DNA of 64,000 bases. Source: Euwallacea fornicatus. Lineage: Eukaryota; Arthropoda; Insecta; Coleoptera; Curculionidae. Both the position numbers and the translations under genes were made by a program. Shown piece after piece: positions 61,947-64,000 of this stretch. The stretch's first letter is position 1, and each line of letters opens with the position of its first letter. The stretch is from positions 310,001 through 374,000 of the forward strand of contig NW_027096047.1 of assembly GCF_040115645.1 (NCBI RefSeq), read 5' to 3'. A model generated the notes under the pieces. The model was given only the letters and a program-made list of their open reading frames with translations, searched no databases and was not told where the DNA came from.

Positions 61947-64000
61947 CACATTTGCTGAAGTTACCTAGCTTCAAAGTTTGAAGAGCCTCAAAAGATGTGT
62001 GTTTGAGCACATAAAGTACAATTTTTCTTGGAAGTTCAACAAGATGCAATCATGATGTGTTGTGTCATTTTAAAGATCTCGTCGAGCTGATTAATTTGAC
62101 ACTTTGTTTAACAAATTTGGTCCACATTTGCCGAAGTTACCAAGCTTCAAAGTTTGAAGAGCCTCAAAAGATGGGTGTTTGAGCACATAAAGTACAATTT
62201 TTCTTGGAAGTTCAACAAGATGCAATCATGATGTGTTGTGACATCTTCAAAATCTTGTCGAGCTACTTAATTTGACACTTTGTTTAACAAATTTGGTCCA
62301 CATTTGCCGAAGTTACCGAGCTTCAAAATTTGAAAAGTCACAAAATATGTGTGTTTGAGCACATAAAGTACTATTATTCTTGGAAATTCAACAAGATGCA
62401 ATCATGATGTGTTGTGTCATTTTAAAGATCTCGTCGAGCTGATTAATTTGACACTTTGTTTAACAAATTTGGTCCACATTTGCCGAAGTTACCGAGCTTC
62501 AAAGTTCGAAAAGTCACAAAATATGTGTGTTTGAGCACATAAAGTACTATTTTTCTTGGAAGTTCAACAAGATGCAATCATGATGTGTTGTGTCATTTTA
62601 AAGATCTCGTCGAGCTGATTAATTTGACACTTTGTTTAACAAATTTGGTCCACATTTGCCGAAGTTACCAAGCTTCAAAGTTTGAAGAGCCTCAAAAGAT
62701 GGGTGTTTGAGCACATAAAGTACAATTTTTCTTGGAAGTTCAACAAGATGCAATCATGATGTGTTGTGACATCTTCAAAATCTTGTCGAGCTACTTAATT
62801 TGACACTTTGTTTAACAAATTTGGTCCACATTTGCCGAAGTTACCGAGCTTCAAAGTTTGAAAAGTCACAAAATATGTGTGTTTGAGCACATAAAGTACT
62901 ATTATTCTTGGAAATTCAACAAGATGCAATCATGATGTGTTGTGTCATTTTAAAGATCTCGTCGAGCTGATTAATTTGACACTTTGTTTAACAAATTTGG
63001 TCCACATTTGCCGAAGTTACCGAGCTTCAAAGTTTGAAAAGTCACAAAATATGTGTGTTTGAGCACATAAAGTACTATTTTTCTTGGAAATTCAACAAGA
63101 TGCAATCATGATGTGTTGTGTCATTTTAAAGATCTCGTCGAGCTGATTAATTTGACACTTTGTTTAACAAATTTGGTCCACATTTGCCGAAGTTACCGAG
63201 CTTCAAAGTTTGAAAAGTCACAAAATATGTGTGTTTGAGCACATAAAGTACTATTATTCTTGGAAGTTCAACAAGATGCAATCATGATGTGTTGTGTATA
63301 TTTTAAAGATCTCGTCGAGCTGATTAATTTGACACTTTGTTTAACAAATTTGGTCCACATTTGCCGAAGTTACCAAGCTTCAAAGTTTGAAGAGCCTCAA
63401 AAGATGGGTGTTTGAGCACATAAAGTACAATTTTTCTTGGAAGTTCAACAAGATGCAATCATGATCTGTTGTGTCATTTTAAAGATGTCGTCGAGCTGAT
63501 TAATTTGACACTTTGTTTAACAAATTTGGTCCACATTTGCCGAAGTTACCGAGCTTCAAAGTTCGAAAAGTCACAAAATATGTGTGTTTGAGCACATAAA
63601 GTACTATTTTTCTTGGAAGTTCAACAAGATGCAATCATGATGTGTTGTGAAATCTTCAAAATCTTGTCGTCGAGCTGATTAATTTGACACATTGTTTAAC
63701 AAATTTGGTCCACATTTCCCGAAGTTACCGAGCTTCAAAGTTTGAAAAGTCACAAAATATGTGTGTTTGAGCACATAAAGTACTATTATTCTTGGAAATT
63801 CAACAAGATGCAATCATGATGTGTTGTGTCATTTTAAAGATCTCGTCGAGCTGATTAATTTGACACTTTGTTTAACAAATTTGGTCCACATTTGCCGAAG
63901 TTACCGAGCTTCAAAATTTGAAAAGTCACAAAATATGTGTGTTTGAGCACATAAAGTACTATTTTTCTTGGAAATTCAACAAGATGCAATCATGAAGTGT
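61947..64000 (+). repeat. Giant HOR, unit 4 (partial, runs off the window)
   Basis: The unit starts at the 'tttgctgaagttacctagc' monomer and is cut by the window edge inside the 'catgaagtg' monomer (63994). It lacks the 705 bp, four-monomer block that corresponds to 57010-57714 of unit 3, as unit 1 does. A monomer near 62.15 kb has 'gaagagcctc'/'gatggg' where units 2 and 3 have 'gaaaagtcac'. One near 62.33 kb has 'aaaatttg' instead of 'aaagtttg'. Confidence 0.9.

Larger units (their letters stand above)
1..64000 (+). repeat. Satellite DNA array, ~176 bp monomer, ~360 head-to-tail copies
   Basis: The same ~176 bp unit, opening 'cacatttgccgaagtt' and closing 'aacaaatttggtc', recurs without a break from the first base to the last, always on the same strand. 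Monomer lengths seen are 174, 175, 176, 177 and 179 bp, with 176 the commonest. A hand count of one consensus copy gives 60 G+C in 176, about 34%. No unique sequence, transposon, gene or inversion interrupts it, and both window edges lie inside the array, so its true size is larger. A nucleosome-length, one-way, HOR-organised satellite is typical of centromeric or pericentromeric heterochromatin; that role is inferred. I do not recognise the family: it is not the Arabidopsis 178 bp repeat or primate alpha satellite as I know them. It has no evident coding or RNA function. Confidence 0.98.

Noticed and set aside
1..64000. CRISPR array (direct repeats with spacers)
   Set aside because: The whole 176 bp unit is conserved, with no short repeat alternating with unique spacers. 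There are no cas genes.
1..64000. CENP-B box in the monomer, prompted by 'ttcgaaaagtcac'
   Set aside because: The CENP-B core needs TTCGNNNNANNCGGG. Here the TTCG is followed by 'aaaagtcacaa', with no CGGG and the central A out of place.
1..64000. Arabidopsis/Brassica ~176-178 bp centromere repeat or primate alpha satellite
   Set aside because: The length is close, but I could not match the sequence to what I know of those families. A database search would be needed before naming it.
1..64000. Telomeric repeats, tRNA/rRNA genes or transposon insertions
   Set aside because: None was seen. Every line I read aligns to the satellite monomer from end to end.
1..64000. Bacterial or phage origin, with the K/T/C block as a phase-variable switch
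   Set aside because: The alternative blocks look like invertible or shuffled segments at first glance. They never appear inverted, have no flanking recombinase sites or recombinase gene, and are fixed by HOR position.

Overview
The whole 64 kb is one uninterrupted satellite DNA array. A monomer of about 176 bp, roughly 34% GC by hand count of one consensus copy, repeats head to tail about 360 times. Every copy reads in the same direction. I found no unique sequence, gene, transposon, RNA gene, microsatellite block or inversion. This is eukaryotic heterochromatin. The nucleosome-sized monomer, one-way orientation and nested higher-order repeats (HORs) are what centromeric or pericentromeric satellites look like in plants and animals. 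I do not recognise the monomer as any named family, and I cannot assign a species.

Monomers fall into a few recurring sequence classes, set by short diagnostic blocks. After 'gttgtg' comes one of three blocks: a 'tcatttta' block (T type, 176 bp), an 'acatcttc' block ending 'gagctac' (C type, 176 bp), or an 'aaatcttc' block with 3 extra bases (K type, 179 bp). After 'gagcttcaaag' comes 'tttgaaaagtcac', 'ttcgaaaagtcac', 'tttgaagagcctc' or the 2-bp-shorter 'tttgaagtcac' (174 bp). Rare 175 and 177 bp copies also occur. The order of these classes repeats at longer periods and defines the HORs.

Layout. 1-9.3 kb: a 3,550 bp tandem period (20 monomers). 9.3-17.1 kb: mixed monomers with a 1.2 kb block repeated 3,706 bp apart. 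17.1-24.4 kb: a 4,048 bp period (exactly 23 x 176) with no difference found in the lines compared, containing an 880 bp pentamer in tandem. 24.4-30 kb: dimers and a 703/879 bp cassette rich in 174 bp monomers. 30-35 kb: 883 bp pentamers. 35-44.8 kb: 531-534 bp trimers inside superunits of 3,369 and 2,483 bp. 44.8-64 kb: a giant HOR in units of 4,936, 6,172 and 5,993 bp plus a partial fourth. Their size differences are accounted for by gain or loss of whole monomers (176, 179 and 705 bp).

There is no gene content, so nothing here works as a pathway. The interest lies in how the array evolves: layered tandem duplication, recombinant monomer classes whose crossover can be read from the sequence, and variation concentrated at CpG sites. 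Short open frames of 61-98 codons exist, but they are read-throughs of the satellite and not genes.
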